Shown here one piece after another: positions 9,121 through 17,833 of a stretch of DNA of 64,000 nt (the stretch's first letter is position 1; each line of letters starts with the position of its first letter). The translations under genes and the position numbers were made by a program. This stretch comes from an uncultured Roseobacter sp. (GTDB lineage: Bacteria > Pseudomonadota > Alphaproteobacteria > Rhodobacterales > Rhodobacteraceae): positions 62,001 to 126,000 of the forward strand of contig CANMWT010000007.1 of NCBI GenBank assembly GCA_947501635.1, read 5' to 3'. A model generated the notes under the pieces. The model was not told the DNA's origin. It ran no database searches and worked only from the letters and a program-made list of their open reading frames with translations.

Positions 9121-9694
9121 TCAGTACCTCCTGAATCCGCGCCTGCAGTCTGGGCAGAACCTCTTGGGCAAACCACGGATTTTTCTTCAGCCACCCAGTA
9201 TTGCGCCAGCTTGGGTGCGGCAAGACAAAGATGCTGCCGTCACGCTCCCGCCAGTCTGCAACAGCCTGCGTGACGGGCATCTTCCGGCCAAGATGATACT
9301 TCATTGCATATCCGCCGATCACCACTGTCAGCCGGACCTCGGACAGTTGCGCCATGACCTGCCCGCGCCAGGTTTGCGCACATATCCCGGGCGGCGGCAG
9401 ATCACTGCCGTTTTGCGCGTATCCCGGAAAGCAAAAGGCCATGGGCACGATCGCGATCTGCCGGCGGTCGTAAAAAACCTTGGGCGTGAGCCCCATCCAT
9501 TCCCGCAAACGGTCTCCCGAAGGGTCCGTAAATGGCTTCCCCGAGTGGTGAACCCGCATCCCCGGCGCTTGGCCTGCAATCAGAATACGCGCTTGCCGTT
9601 CGAACCAGACAACAGGTCTGGGCGCATGGGCCGTCCGCGTTTGAGCAAACCGGTCCTTGCACAGAGTACAGCGCACAATATCGTCTTTGAGCAT
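9113..9694 (-). CDS. Uracil-DNA glycosylase superfamily protein
   Basis: Protein of 193 residues with the two diagnostic regions of the UDG fold: GQAPGMRVHHSGKPFTD (41-57), which holds the pocket residues, and HPSWRNTGW near the C-terminus, the leucine-loop region. UDG-fold enzymes remove uracil or damaged bases from DNA. N-terminal Cys9 and Cys12 (RCTLC) recall the cysteines of family 4 enzymes, but a full four-cysteine iron-sulfur set is not obvious, so the exact family and activity are uncertain. I chose ATG 9694 (MLKDDIVRC) because the upstream extension to 9817 is Cys/Arg-rich and unlike the family. It overlaps the SseB-like gene by 8 bp. Confidence 0.8.
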   Translation of the reverse strand: MLKDDIVRCTLCKDRFAQTRTAHAPRPVVWFERQARILIAGQAPGMRVHHSGKPFTDPSGDRLREWMGLTPKVFYDRRQIAIVPMAFCFPGYAQNGSDLPPPGICAQTWRGQVMAQLSEVRLTVVIGGYAMKYHLGRKMPVTQAVADWRERDGSIFVLPHPSWRNTGWLKKNPWFAQEVLPRLQARIQEVLND

Positions 9695-9882
9695 GGTCAC
9701 GTCTGGTGTTTGGCAAAGCCACGCACCGCACTCTCTCTCATCGTCACTTTTCGCATGCAGGCGCCAATGTCGCCCCCGCGACAAAGCTTTGGTGAAACAG
9801 CTATTACAGACCAGCACATTTTTGCCACGCCTTCAGCGGCCTTCGGCCATTAGGTTGTACATTTCGAATTAAATGAGACATA

Positions 9883-9906
9883 GTTTATCCAAAGCGGTAG
9901 ATAAAC
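9883..9906. promoter_or_regulatory. Inverted repeat in the kpsT promoter region
   Basis: GTTTATC (9883-9889) and GATAAAC (9900-9906) form a perfect 7-bp inverted repeat with a 10-bp spacer in the AT-richer 260-bp gap before kpsT. A dyad of this size upstream of an operon is a plausible operator, but no known regulator motif is recognised. No clear -35/-10 pair could be fixed nearby. Confidence 0.3.
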
Positions 9907-9955
9907 CGTTACCAACCTCTGATAACAGAGAACGACGTGGGTTTTGCAGGACCTC

Positions 9956-10633
9956 ATGAGCAGCGGAGCAGGCATGCTGACGTTCGAAAATGTATCCAAG
10001 TCCTTCTGGACCGGAACACAGCACAAGGTGATCCTTGACGACGTCTCCTTTAAGGTGGAGCCGGGCAATTCGCTTGGCATTCTGGCACCCAACGGCACCG
10101 GAAAGACCACTCTGGTCAACATGATTGCAGGGCTTGAAAAACCGGATGAAGGCGAAATCCGCCGCGAGTGCAAAATCTCCTTTCCGCTGGGTTTCATGGG
10201 CGGCGTGGTCAACAAGATTTCCGCAATGGAAAATGCACGCTACATCGCGCGGCTTTACGGCCTTGATCCCGACTATGTAGAAAGCTTTTGCCGGTGGCTT
10301 TGCAACCTCGACGAATACTTCGATCAACCGCTTGGCACCTACTCGGCGGGGATGCGGGCGCGGTTTTGTTTTTCGCTGATGCTTGCGCTTGATTTCGACA
10401 TGTATCTGATCGACGAAGGGATGCCTTCGACCACTGACGCCGAATTCAACCGGAAAGCGGGCGAAATACTGCAGGAACGTTTGCGCAATACGACGATCAT
10501 CATCGTGTCGCACCAACCCAAAACAATCGAAAAGTTTGCCCGTTCCGCAGCCGTGCTGCTGGGTGGTCAACTTCATATGTTCGATACTCTGGAAGAAGCG
10601 AAACAGCTTTATGACTACGAAACCGACGGCTAG
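9956..10633 (+). CDS. kpsT: KpsT-type capsule polysaccharide export ATPase
   Basis: ATP-binding subunit of the ABC transporter that moves group 2-type capsular polysaccharide across the inner membrane. Counting from ATG 9956, the Walker A is APNGTGKTT (44-52; Ala replaces the usual first Gly), the signature is TYSAGMRAR (128-136, the KpsT/TagH form rather than LSGGQ), and Walker B is DMYLIDEG (148-155). Starts at ATG 9956 (AGGA four bases upstream) and ATG 9974 (GGAG five bases upstream) are both possible. kpsE overlaps its 3' end by 23 bp. No gene for the partner permease KpsM is present in the window. Confidence 0.9.
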   Translation: MSSGAGMLTFENVSKSFWTGTQHKVILDDVSFKVEPGNSLGILAPNGTGKTTLVNMIAGLEKPDEGEIRRECKISFPLGFMGGVVNKISAMENARYIARLYGLDPDYVESFCRWLCNLDEYFDQPLGTYSAGMRARFCFSLMLALDFDMYLIDEGMPSTTDAEFNRKAGEILQERLRNTTIIIVSHQPKTIEKFARSAAVLLGGQLHMFDTLEEAKQLYDYETDG

Positions 10634-12200
10634 AAAGTTCCGGATCAAACGCCCCACGGCGGCGGCACAACCGGAACAGGCCAACACTGGTAAGCAGGCT
10701 ACAGCGGCTGGCGGTACGGCTGCACAACCTGCGCAGCCTGCGATGAATGTAGCACTGGAACTTGACACCATCCGCCGCGAAGGTCTGACAGGCCGCCAGT
10801 TGCGCATGGCACGCAGGGTCGCCCAAAAACACGGGCTTGCGCCGACCTCGGACATTGATGCGGTCCGCCTGCTGCGCAAAAGCGGCATTGATCCTTTCCA
10901 ACACTCGAACATGCTGGAACTGGTCGTGCCGAAGGAAGGTGCAGCAGGCAAAGCGGGCCAAGGCGAGGCACCAAAAGAGAACATTCAACTGCCGCAGACG
11001 ATCCCCACCGATCGCGAAACCTTGCCTTCCACCGATGTCAGCCCGATCGAACGGCGCAACCGAGAGATTTCTGAAATCCAGAAAGACATCTCGCGCAGGC
11101 GACGCAAAAAGATACGAAACCTCACAGCGCGCTTGTCGTTCTTTGTCTTGCTGCCGACCCTGCTGGCCGGCTGGTACTTTTTCGGCATCGCGACCCCGAT
11201 GTACGCAACCAAATCCGAGTTTCTGATCCTGCAGGCGGACAATCAAGGCGGCTCTGGTCTGGGAGGCCTTTTGACTGGCACGCAGTTTGCCACTTCGCAA
11301 GACAGCATCGCGGTGCAGTCGTTCCTGCAATCGAAAGATGCGATGCTGCGCCTTGATTCAGACGTCGGCTTCAAATCCCACTTTACGCAGGATTACATTG
11401 ATCCGATCCAGCGCCTGACAGAGGCCCCCAGCAATGAAGAGGCCTACAAGACATACCGCAAAAACATAAAAGTTGGTTATGACCCCACCGAAGGCGTGTT
11501 GCGTATGGAGGTGATCGCCGCCGACCCGCAAACCAGCGCCCAGTTCAGCGAGGCCCTGATCAACTACGCCGAAGAACGCGTCAACGAGTTAAGTCAGCAA
11601 AAGCGTGGTGACCAGATGTCGGACGCCGAGGCCAGTTTCCGGCAAGCAGAAGCCGAAAGGCGCGCTGCACAGGAGGCATTGGTCAACCTGCAACTGGAAG
11701 GTGCGACTTTGGACCCCGAAGCGGTGATCGCGTCGTTGCGCTCACAGATCAATCAGGTTGAACTGCAAATTCTGGAAAAAGAACTGCAACTGTCAGCACT
11801 CTTGGACAACGCGCGCCCCAATCAGTCACGCGTGGACGGCGCCCGCGGAGATATCCGTCGCCTGAACGAACAGCTTGATGAATTGAACGCACGGATGACC
11901 GACGTCAGTCAGGGTGAAAACTCGCTGGCGCAGCTCAGCGTGCGCATCCAGATGGCGCAAGCAGACCTTGCAACCCGCGACATGCTGCTGCAATCGGCAT
12001 TGCAGCAGATGGAACAGACCCGGATGGAAGCCAACAGGCAGGTCCGCTACCTGACCACAAGCGTAAAGCCTGTTGCCCCGCAAGAAGCGAGCTACCCGCG
12101 CAGTTTTGAGAACACCATTCTGGCATTCTTGATCTTTGCTGGTATCTATCTGATGATATCGCTTACGTCGTCCATTCTCAGAGAACAGGTTACCTCTTGA
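10611..12200 (+). CDS. kpsE: KpsE-type capsule export inner-membrane protein (polysaccharide co-polymerase) with long N-terminal extension
   Basis: Polysaccharide co-polymerase that links the capsule ABC transporter to the outer-membrane exporter. The 529-residue product has one membrane helix at about 175-195, a Wzz-like periplasmic region, a long coiled coil rich in Glu/Gln/Ala (about 330-470) and a second helix near the C-terminus (about 500-520). The first 170 residues are a cytoplasmic extension, first Ala/Gln/Pro-rich, then a compact stretch (LTGRQLRMARRVAQKHGLAP) and a basic SRRRRKK before the helix. E. coli KpsE (382 residues) lacks this. The start ATG 10611 lies inside kpsT, and an upstream in-frame extension to 10536 is rejected. 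Confidence 0.88.
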   Translation: MTTKPTARKFRIKRPTAAAQPEQANTGKQATAAGGTAAQPAQPAMNVALELDTIRREGLTGRQLRMARRVAQKHGLAPTSDIDAVRLLRKSGIDPFQHSNMLELVVPKEGAAGKAGQGEAPKENIQLPQTIPTDRETLPSTDVSPIERRNREISEIQKDISRRRRKKIRNLTARLSFFVLLPTLLAGWYFFGIATPMYATKSEFLILQADNQGGSGLGGLLTGTQFATSQDSIAVQSFLQSKDAMLRLDSDVGFKSHFTQDYIDPIQRLTEAPSNEEAYKTYRKNIKVGYDPTEGVLRMEVIAADPQTSAQFSEALINYAEERVNELSQQKRGDQMSDAEASFRQAEAERRAAQEALVNLQLEGATLDPEAVIASLRSQINQVELQILEKELQLSALLDNARPNQSRVDGARGDIRRLNEQLDELNARMTDVSQGENSLAQLSVRIQMAQADLATRDMLLQSALQQMEQTRMEANRQVRYLTTSVKPVAPQEASYPRSFENTILAFLIFAGIYLMISLTSSILREQVTS

Positions 12201-12201
12201 T

Positions 12202-13035
12202 ATGAAACAAGTTTCTATAGGTAACTTGACGGTCGGAAACGATTGCCCCCTGACAGTGATTGCAGGCCCCTGCCAGCTTGAAACCGAAGACCACGCACAG
12301 ATGATAGCGGGGCGGATGAAGGAAGCCTGCGATGCGGTGGGCGCGCAATATGTCTTCAAAGCCTCATATGACAAGGCCAACCGCACATCCCTTTCCGGCA
12401 TCCGGGGCCCGGGCATAGATGCAGGGTTGAAAACCTTGCAGTCGGTGGGAAAGTCCATTGGCGTGCCGGTCCTGACAGATGTGCACAATGAGGCACAATG
12501 TGCCATGGCGGCAGAAGCGGCGGACATCCTGCAAATCCCCGCTTTCCTCTGCCGTCAAACCGATATGCTTTTGGCGGCGGGCAACTCAGGCGCCGCAGTC
12601 AACGTCAAAAAAGGGCAGTTTCTCGCTCCGTGGGAGATGCCCAACATCGTGACCAAGATCGAAAGCACTGGCAACAAACGCATCCTGCTGACCGAGCGCG
12701 GTACCTCTTTCGGCTACAACACGCTGGTTGCAGACATGCGGTCCCTGCCCCAGATGGCACAAACGGGCTACCCCGTTGTCATGGATGCGACCCATTCGGT
12801 GCAGCAACCGGGCGGCAAGGGCGGCTCGTCGGGTGGTCAGCGCGAGTTTGCGCCGGTTATGGCCCGCGCGGCCGTGGCAATCGGTGTGGCTGCAGTGTTT
12901 ATCGAAACCCACGAAGATCCGGATCGATCCCCGTCCGATGGCCCCAATATGATCTACCTCGACCAGATGCCCGGTCTTGTCAAAACGCTGATGCAATTCG
13001 ATGCACTGGCCAAAGCCAACCCGTTGACCTTGTAA
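12202..13035 (+). CDS. kdsA: 3-deoxy-8-phosphooctulonate synthase (KDO-8-phosphate synthase), metal-dependent type
   Basis: Condenses arabinose-5-phosphate with phosphoenolpyruvate to KDO-8-phosphate, the precursor of KDO in lipopolysaccharide and in the lipid linker of group 2 capsules. The 277-residue length is normal. AGPCQLE has Cys24, the position that is Cys in metal-dependent enzymes such as that of Aquifex aeolicus and Asn in the metal-independent E. coli enzyme. The other ligands fit: His in [10 protein letters not shown], Glu in FIETHEDPD and Asp in SDGPNM. ATG 12202 follows the kpsE stop by one base, so this copy is probably expressed with the capsule genes. Confidence 0.95.
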   Translation: MKQVSIGNLTVGNDCPLTVIAGPCQLETEDHAQMIAGRMKEACDAVGAQYVFKASYDKANRTSLSGIRGPGIDAGLKTLQSVGKSIGVPVLTDVHNEAQCAMAAEAADILQIPAFLCRQTDMLLAAGNSGAAVNVKKGQFLAPWEMPNIVTKIESTGNKRILLTERGTSFGYNTLVADMRSLPQMAQTGYPVVMDATHSVQQPGGKGGSSGGQREFAPVMARAAVAIGVAAVFIETHEDPDRSPSDGPNMIYLDQMPGLVKTLMQFDALAKANPLTL

Positions 13036-13120
13036 AAAGACAGTCCCCTGCGCAGCGACGCTCACAGCAGGCGACCTGCGGCACTTCCCCCCGCGGCACA
13101 ACTGCACTATAGCCCAGCCT

Positions 13121-14500
13121 ATGAGCACAAACCCACCTGAGCTGCGACCTGATCTGGCCCCCAAAGCACGTCTGAGCACCCCCGCGCGCCCCGGACAGCC
13201 GACCATTGGCATGGTCAGCCTTGGCTGCCCCAAAGCGCTGGTTGACAGCGAACGCATCCTGACGCGCCTGCGCGCCGAGGGTTACGGCATCTCGCCTGAC
13301 TACGACGGTGCCGATGCGGTGATCGTGAATACCTGTGGGTTTCTCGACAGCGCCAAGGCAGAATCGCTCTCGGCTATCGGGGAGGCCCTGAAAGAGAACG
13401 GGCGCGTGATCGTCACCGGATGTCTGGGTGCAGAGCCCGAGTATATCACCGGCGCCCACCCGAGTGTTCTGGCCGTCACCGGCCCGCACCAATATGAACA
13501 GGTGCTCGATGCGGTCCATGATGCTGTACCGCCCAGCCCTGACCCCTTTGTCGATTTGTTGCCTGCCTCGGGTGTAAGCCTGACACCGAGACATTTCAGC
13601 TATCTGAAAATCTCGGAAGGATGCAATCACAAGTGCAAGTTCTGCATCATTCCCGACATGCGTGGAAAGCTGGCCAGCAGGCCTGCCCACGCGATCCTGC
13701 GGGAAGCAGAAAAGCTTGTTGAGAATGGCGTAAAAGAGCTGCTGGTCATCAGTCAGGACACCTCGGCTTACGGCATCGATATCAAACACGCGGAAAGCCG
13801 GGGCCACAGGGCGCATATCACCGATCTGGCGCGCGATCTTGGCGGATTGGGCGCTTGGGTGCGGCTGCATTATGTGTACCCCTATCCGCATGTACGCCAG
13901 TTGATCCCGCTCATGGCCGATGGTCTGGTGCTGCCCTATCTCGACATTCCTTTCCAGCATGCCCATCCGGAAGTTTTGCGTCGCATGGCGCGGCCCGCAG
14001 CCGCTGCCAAAACACTAGATGAAATCTCTGCCTGGCGTGCGATATGTCCTGATCTTACTCTGCGTTCGACATTCATCGTGGGCTACCCCGGCGAGACAGA
14101 GGAAGAGTTCCAGACACTGCTGGACTGGATGGATGAGGCCCAGCTCGACCGGGTTGGATGTTTCCAATACGAAAACGTCGCCGGCGCGCGCTCAAACGCG
14201 CTTCCCGATCATGTCCCGCCGGACGTCAAACAGGACAGATGGGACCGGTTCATGACCAAGGCGCAGGCTATTTCAGAGGCAAAGCTCGCCGCCAAAGTCG
14301 GGCAGCGCGTTTCAGTCATCGTGGATGAGGTCGATGCGGATGCCGCCACGTGCCGCACCAAAGCAGACGCGCCCGAAATTGACGGAAACCTCTTTATCGA
14401 CGAGGGTCATGAGGCGCTGGTACCAGGCGATATCGTGACCGTCGAGGTAGACGAGGCTGGCGAGTACGATCTGTGGGGCCGGTTGATCAAGAGGGCCTGA
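13121..14500 (+). CDS. rimO: Ribosomal protein uS12 (Asp88) methylthiotransferase RimO
   Basis: Radical-SAM enzyme that methylthiolates a conserved Asp of ribosomal protein S12. The N-terminal MTTase domain carries three cluster cysteines (Cys36 in [11 protein letters not shown], Cys72 in [13 protein letters not shown], Cys101 in [10 protein letters not shown]). The radical-SAM CxxxCxxC is CNHKCKFC (168-175). A C-terminal TRAM domain ends with [10 protein letters not shown]. The length of 459 residues is as expected, with a short extra N-terminus typical of alphaproteobacteria. ATG 13121 is the natural start, with the core beginning near TIGMVSLGC. Confidence 0.95.
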   Translation: MSTNPPELRPDLAPKARLSTPARPGQPTIGMVSLGCPKALVDSERILTRLRAEGYGISPDYDGADAVIVNTCGFLDSAKAESLSAIGEALKENGRVIVTGCLGAEPEYITGAHPSVLAVTGPHQYEQVLDAVHDAVPPSPDPFVDLLPASGVSLTPRHFSYLKISEGCNHKCKFCIIPDMRGKLASRPAHAILREAEKLVENGVKELLVISQDTSAYGIDIKHAESRGHRAHITDLARDLGGLGAWVRLHYVYPYPHVRQLIPLMADGLVLPYLDIPFQHAHPEVLRRMARPAAAAKTLDEISAWRAICPDLTLRSTFIVGYPGETEEEFQTLLDWMDEAQLDRVGCFQYENVAGARSNALPDHVPPDVKQDRWDRFMTKAQAISEAKLAAKVGQRVSVIVDEVDADAATCRTKADAPEIDGNLFIDEGHEALVPGDIVTVEVDEAGEYDLWGRLIKRA

Positions 14501-14520
14501 GCCCAAAAGCCACGCTGCAG

Positions 14521-14547
14521 GTAGCCTTTGGCGACAAAAAAGGCTAC
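14521..14547 (+). other. Stem-loop between rimO and the CDGSH gene
   Basis: GTAGCCTTT (14521-14529) pairs perfectly with AAAGGCTAC (14539-14547) across a 9-nt loop. It ends about 20 bp before the Shine-Dalgarno AGGAG of the CDGSH gene. There is no following T-run, so it is not a standard terminator; it could be an RNA-processing or stability structure. Confidence 0.4.
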
Positions 14548-14577
14548 GTGCTCTTCTATGCAAGAGAGGAGAACGCT

Positions 14578-14820
14578 ATGTCGGACACCCCCAAGATTGC
14601 CCAGAAAGCGCCGTACCCTGTCGAAGTTACCGCCGGAAAGTCCTATTTTTGGTGCAGCTGCGGACAGTCATCGAACCAGCCTTTCTGCGACGGTTCGCAT
14701 AAGGACACAGGCTTCACACCGTTCAAATACGACGCCGAGACCGACAAGACCGTTTACTTTTGCGGCTGCAAGGCGTCAGGCAAAGCCCCGCTCTGTGACG
14801 GAGCGCACAACAAGTTGTGA
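14578..14820 (+). CDS. CDGSH iron-sulfur protein with two CDGSH motifs
   Basis: An 80-residue protein carrying two CDGSH-type [2Fe-2S] binding motifs. The ligand sets are Cys26, Cys28, Cys37 and His41 (CSCGQSSNQPFCDGSH) and Cys62, Cys64, Cys73 and His77 (CGCKASGKAPLCDGAH). The two-motif architecture without a membrane anchor resembles the soluble Miner2-like class; such proteins bind two clusters. AGGAG seven bases before ATG 14578 fixes the start; a longer frame from 14473 overlaps rimO and is rejected. Electron-transfer or cluster-transfer partners are unknown. Confidence 0.93.
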   Translation: MSDTPKIAQKAPYPVEVTAGKSYFWCSCGQSSNQPFCDGSHKDTGFTPFKYDAETDKTVYFCGCKASGKAPLCDGAHNKL

Positions 14821-14876
14821 CGCGACCGGTGCGGTGAATTGTCCTGCGTGCTGGCAGCAGAAGTCCTGACCTCTAC

Positions 14877-15275
14877 ATGTCTGGCATGATCGATACACCC
14901 GACAAAGAGACCTGCGTTCTCTACAACGCCGAATGCCCCGTTTGCAGCTACGAGATCGACCACTACGCCGCCTATACGGCACGCGAAGACTTGCCGATCC
15001 GGTTTGACGATCTGAACAATGCCGCTGCGCTGTCGTCTTGGGACATCGACCCCAACCGCGCTGCGCGCCGTCTGCATGTGCTGAAAAACGGCGAACTTTT
15101 GCAAGGAATACCAGCCTTTATCGCCCTTTGGGAGGAAATGCCGCGCTACAGAAAGCTGGCCACCTTTGTGCGCCTGCCCGGGGTCTTCCATCTGGCCTGC
15201 GCGATGTATGACCATGTGCTGGCACCGGTCATCTACTGGACCCACCTGCGCCGCCTGCGCAGGGCTGCGGGCTGA
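14877..15275 (+). CDS. DCC family (DUF393) thiol-disulfide oxidoreductase-like protein
   Basis: A 132-residue member of the DCC1-like/DUF393 family. The thioredoxin-like redox motif is CPVC in LYNAECPVCSYEIDHY, at Cys20 and Cys23, followed by the usual ARRLHVLKNGELLQGIPAFI. The normal family signature begins (L/F)YDG.CP.C; here it is YNAECPVC. No signal peptide is present, so it is cytoplasmic or peripheral to the membrane through its hydrophobic C-terminal part. It ends two bases from the convergent M48 gene. The substrate is unknown. Confidence 0.85.
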   Translation: MSGMIDTPDKETCVLYNAECPVCSYEIDHYAAYTAREDLPIRFDDLNNAAALSSWDIDPNRAARRLHVLKNGELLQGIPAFIALWEEMPRYRKLATFVRLPGVFHLACAMYDHVLAPVIYWTHLRRLRRAAG

Positions 15276-15277
15276 AT

Positions 15278-16006
15278 CTACAGGCCGGCAGCAACACGCC
15301 GAACGGTATTGATACGCTGCGCGTTGGGCGGATGCGTGCCAAGAAAGCGGTTCCCAGGATCGGGAATGCGCGTGAAGAAGGCGGCACCGCGCACAGGATC
15401 ATATCCTGCACGCGCGGCAATCACAGTACCAAGCGCATCCGCTTCCAGTTCGAACTCTTTTGAATAGGTGCGCGCTCCAACCTGCGCACCGCGTTGCTGT
15501 GCCTCTTGCACAGCGTCCGTATCGCCGCCCAGCAGCACAGCGAGACTGCCCGCGATAACCGCGCCTGCAACCGCGTTCTGCTGCTGGCGGTCAATGTGAC
15601 CTGCAATATGGTGTGCCGCCTCATGGCCCAGCACGAATGCCAGCTCATCCTGATTGCGTGCGTCGGCAATCAGCGCAAGCGTGAAGGCAACGATGGGCCT
15701 GCCTGTTCTGTCCACCGTCTGGAACGCATTGGGCGGCTGATCTGGTCGGTCGTCGACCACGATTTTGAAATCGCAATTGACCCGCGTCGTGCGCGCCTTG
15801 CATTCGCGCTCTGCCACCGGCTCCACCGTTCGTACGACCTGTATGAAACCGCGCATGATGCGCGACGCGGCAACCTGCGTGGAGTCGTTTTGCGGAGTCA
15901 ACGTGCCCGGGGTCTGCGCAGGCCCCGTACTAACCGTCAGGTCGCCGCCAGCGCAGCCTGCCAACATCAGGGTCAATAACCCCGTACCGATTAACCTGCG
16001 CACCAT
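15278..16006 (-). CDS. M48-family metalloprotease lipoprotein
   Basis: Peptidase M48-type zinc protease on a lipoprotein anchor, likely periplasmic, as in the YcaL/LoiP group. The start at ATG 16006 follows AAGGG and gives a lipoprotein signal ending LAGC (Cys18). An alternative ATG at 16030 only adds MPQQKGRK. The zinc motif is HEAAH (128-132, within VLGHEAAHHIAGH), and the third ligand is the Glu of FELEADALGTVIAARAGYDP. The length of 242 residues is normal for the periplasmic M48 group, which is linked to quality control of envelope proteins. Confidence 0.9.
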   Translation of the reverse strand: MVRRLIGTGLLTLMLAGCAGGDLTVSTGPAQTPGTLTPQNDSTQVAASRIMRGFIQVVRTVEPVAERECKARTTRVNCDFKIVVDDRPDQPPNAFQTVDRTGRPIVAFTLALIADARNQDELAFVLGHEAAHHIAGHIDRQQQNAVAGAVIAGSLAVLLGGDTDAVQEAQQRGAQVGARTYSKEFELEADALGTVIAARAGYDPVRGAAFFTRIPDPGNRFLGTHPPNAQRINTVRRVAAGL

Positions 16007-16129
16007 TTTACGGCCCTTCTGTTGCGGCATGCGATCCCGCTACATGTAGCATCATTCCACACGATCACCAGAGCCGGCTCACGCTCTTGTGCCTCTTGCA
16101 AAGCCGCGCACAACACCTAATGTCAAAGC

Positions 16130-16357
16130 ATGTTTACGATCGAACACGAATTTGACGCGACAGTCGTCACGCTGGTTGATGAGGGCAGCGCGCCGCTGCA
16201 AGAAGACGTGACCGTTCACGCAACCGAAAGCGCCATACTGCTTAATCAATATGACCCGCGTACTGACAAAATGGTGTCGGTTACGCTGTCGCCCGAGCAA
16301 TGGCGCGATCTGACTTCTGCGCTTAATCTGCCCGAGGGTGTGTACCGCGCGGAATAG
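16130..16357 (+). CDS. Conserved small hypothetical protein (75 aa)
   Basis: A 75-residue acidic protein beginning MFTIEHEFDATVVTLVDEG. It has no signal peptide, membrane segment or cysteine. The alternation of hydrophobic and polar residues suggests a small beta-rich fold. I recognise no domain. It lies alone between the divergent M48 gene and the aminotransferase gene, 73 bp upstream of the latter. The composition is protein-like and the opposite strand offers nothing better, so it is probably a real gene, but the ribosome binding site is weak. Confidence 0.65.
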   Translation: MFTIEHEFDATVVTLVDEGSAPLQEDVTVHATESAILLNQYDPRTDKMVSVTLSPEQWRDLTSALNLPEGVYRAE

Positions 16358-16430
16358 CCTGCGCACGGCCCGTTGACGCTGCTGCAGAACCCTGCAACGG
16401 TGCGCCAAGCAAGACTTGGGAGAGCGCCAG

Positions 16431-17297
16431 ATGGCAACCGGTACAAATATTTCCACATGGTTTGAGGGTCGCTGGCACGGCGAAGATCTGATGGTGATGC
16501 GCGCGGCTGATCATGGCAGCTGGCTGGGCAGTAACGTCTTTGACGGCGCGCGATACTTCAACGGCACAGCACCCGACCTGCTCGCGCATTTCGAACGCGT
16601 CAATCGCTCTGCCGAAGCGTTGATGCTGACCCCCAGCATGACACCGCACCAGATGGTCGAGATCGCGGCTGAAGGTTTGAAACGGTACGACAAAGGCGAT
16701 GCGGTCTACATCAGACCGATGTATTGGGGCATACACGGTGACACAACGGCGATCGTGCCCGACGCCGATACAGTTGGGTTCGCCATGGTGCTCGAGCAGA
16801 TACCAATGGCCCCGGCAGATGCGTCCGTCACTCTGGGCCGCACCCGGTTCCGCCGTCCCGTTCTCGAAGACAGCGTGGTCAATGCCAAAGCCGGCTGCCT
16901 CTATCCCAACAATGCGCGCATGCTCAGAGAAGTGCGGGGCCGCGGCTTTGGCAACGCCCTGGTGGCCGATGCCATGGGAAATGTCGCCGAAAGCGCCACG
17001 GCAAATGTCTTTATGGTCAAGGACGGCGAGGTGCTGACCCCTATCGCCAATGGTACCTTTTTGTCAGGCATCACCCGTGCCAGGCATATTGCGAATATGC
17101 GCCAAGAGGGGATCGCAATCCGCGAAACCGTTCTTGGCTTCAGCGATTTCGAACAGGCCGACGAGGTGTTTCTGACGGGCAACATGTCCAAGATCACTCC
17201 GGTGACAGGCTTTGAGGACAAAAGCTACCAGATCGGTCCCGTGGCGCGGCGCCTGCGCGAGATGTATTGGGATTGGGCTGCGTCAGAGACCTTGTAG
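16431..17297 (+). CDS. Class IV PLP aminotransferase, branched-chain amino acid type
   Basis: Fold-type IV PLP enzyme of 288 residues, of the kind annotated as branched-chain amino acid aminotransferase (final transamination step of Ile, Leu and Val). The PLP-binding Lys is probably Lys153 in VVNAKAG, and Glu187 in NVAESATANVF is the conserved partner of the PLP pyridine nitrogen. GGGAGAG about seven bases before ATG 16431 sets the start. The motifs around the Lys differ from classical IlvE, so substrate range is uncertain; D-amino acid or aromatic substrates cannot be excluded. Its 3' end overlaps the convergent BLUF gene by 15 bp. Confidence 0.8.
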   Translation: MATGTNISTWFEGRWHGEDLMVMRAADHGSWLGSNVFDGARYFNGTAPDLLAHFERVNRSAEALMLTPSMTPHQMVEIAAEGLKRYDKGDAVYIRPMYWGIHGDTTAIVPDADTVGFAMVLEQIPMAPADASVTLGRTRFRRPVLEDSVVNAKAGCLYPNNARMLREVRGRGFGNALVADAMGNVAESATANVFMVKDGEVLTPIANGTFLSGITRARHIANMRQEGIAIRETVLGFSDFEQADEVFLTGNMSKITPVTGFEDKSYQIGPVARRLREMYWDWAASETL

Positions 17298-17693
17298 GCC
17301 GCTCTGGTTGGCCAGACGCAGGAACACGGACCTGACGTCCCTGACAGAGGCGTTGTCTAGAGCGCCGGCGTCGATCTCTTTTTTTGTCCAAAGCCAGGAG
17401 GCCGCAGGGTCGTGGCGCATGGCCCAATCCGGGAAAAGCCTGTCTTCTACCTGACTGCGCACAAGCACGCGTACCTCGGTGTGACGATCGTCCTTGCAGA
17501 TCCTCTCGAAGGTGTTTTCCGTTTTGCCAACTGGCCCCTCAAGCAGTTGCAGATAGATGTCTGCACGACAAATCAACGCGCCGGTTATGTCATTCTGAGC
17601 ATTCCGAACCCGGGAAGCGGACAAAATACCCGCAAGATGTGACGTGTCGTATCCAAATGGACGTGACGCGTAGATCAGCTGTTGCATGAGCAT
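17283..17693 (-). CDS. Short BLUF-domain blue-light photoreceptor
   Basis: A 136-residue stand-alone BLUF (FAD-binding blue-light sensor) protein. The photocycle residues are present: Tyr8 (QLIYASR), Asn31 (SRVRNAQNDITGAL), Gln49 (YLQLLEGP) and the Trp/Met of FPDWAMRH. Short BLUF proteins signal by contacting a separate partner; in this family PixD and BlrB are examples. No output domain is fused and no obvious partner is adjacent. The start is ATG 17693 (or 17687); an extension to 17792 is rejected because it precedes the conserved first strand. Upstream and divergent is the uspA-like gene. Confidence 0.9.
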   Translation of the reverse strand: MLMQQLIYASRPFGYDTSHLAGILSASRVRNAQNDITGALICRADIYLQLLEGPVGKTENTFERICKDDRHTEVRVLVRSQVEDRLFPDWAMRHDPAASWLWTKKEIDAGALDNASVRDVRSVFLRLANQSGLQGL

Positions 17694-17833
17694 GGCAGCG
17701 CTGGTCCTTTTCAATTTCGGCACGACTCTGTGCGGGATTTTCGCGCCTGTCCAGTGAAATACGCGATCAGATAGCGATTGCGTCACGCCCACAGTGAGTT
17801 CATGATTGCGTACAAACGGGGGAGCCTTCGGTC

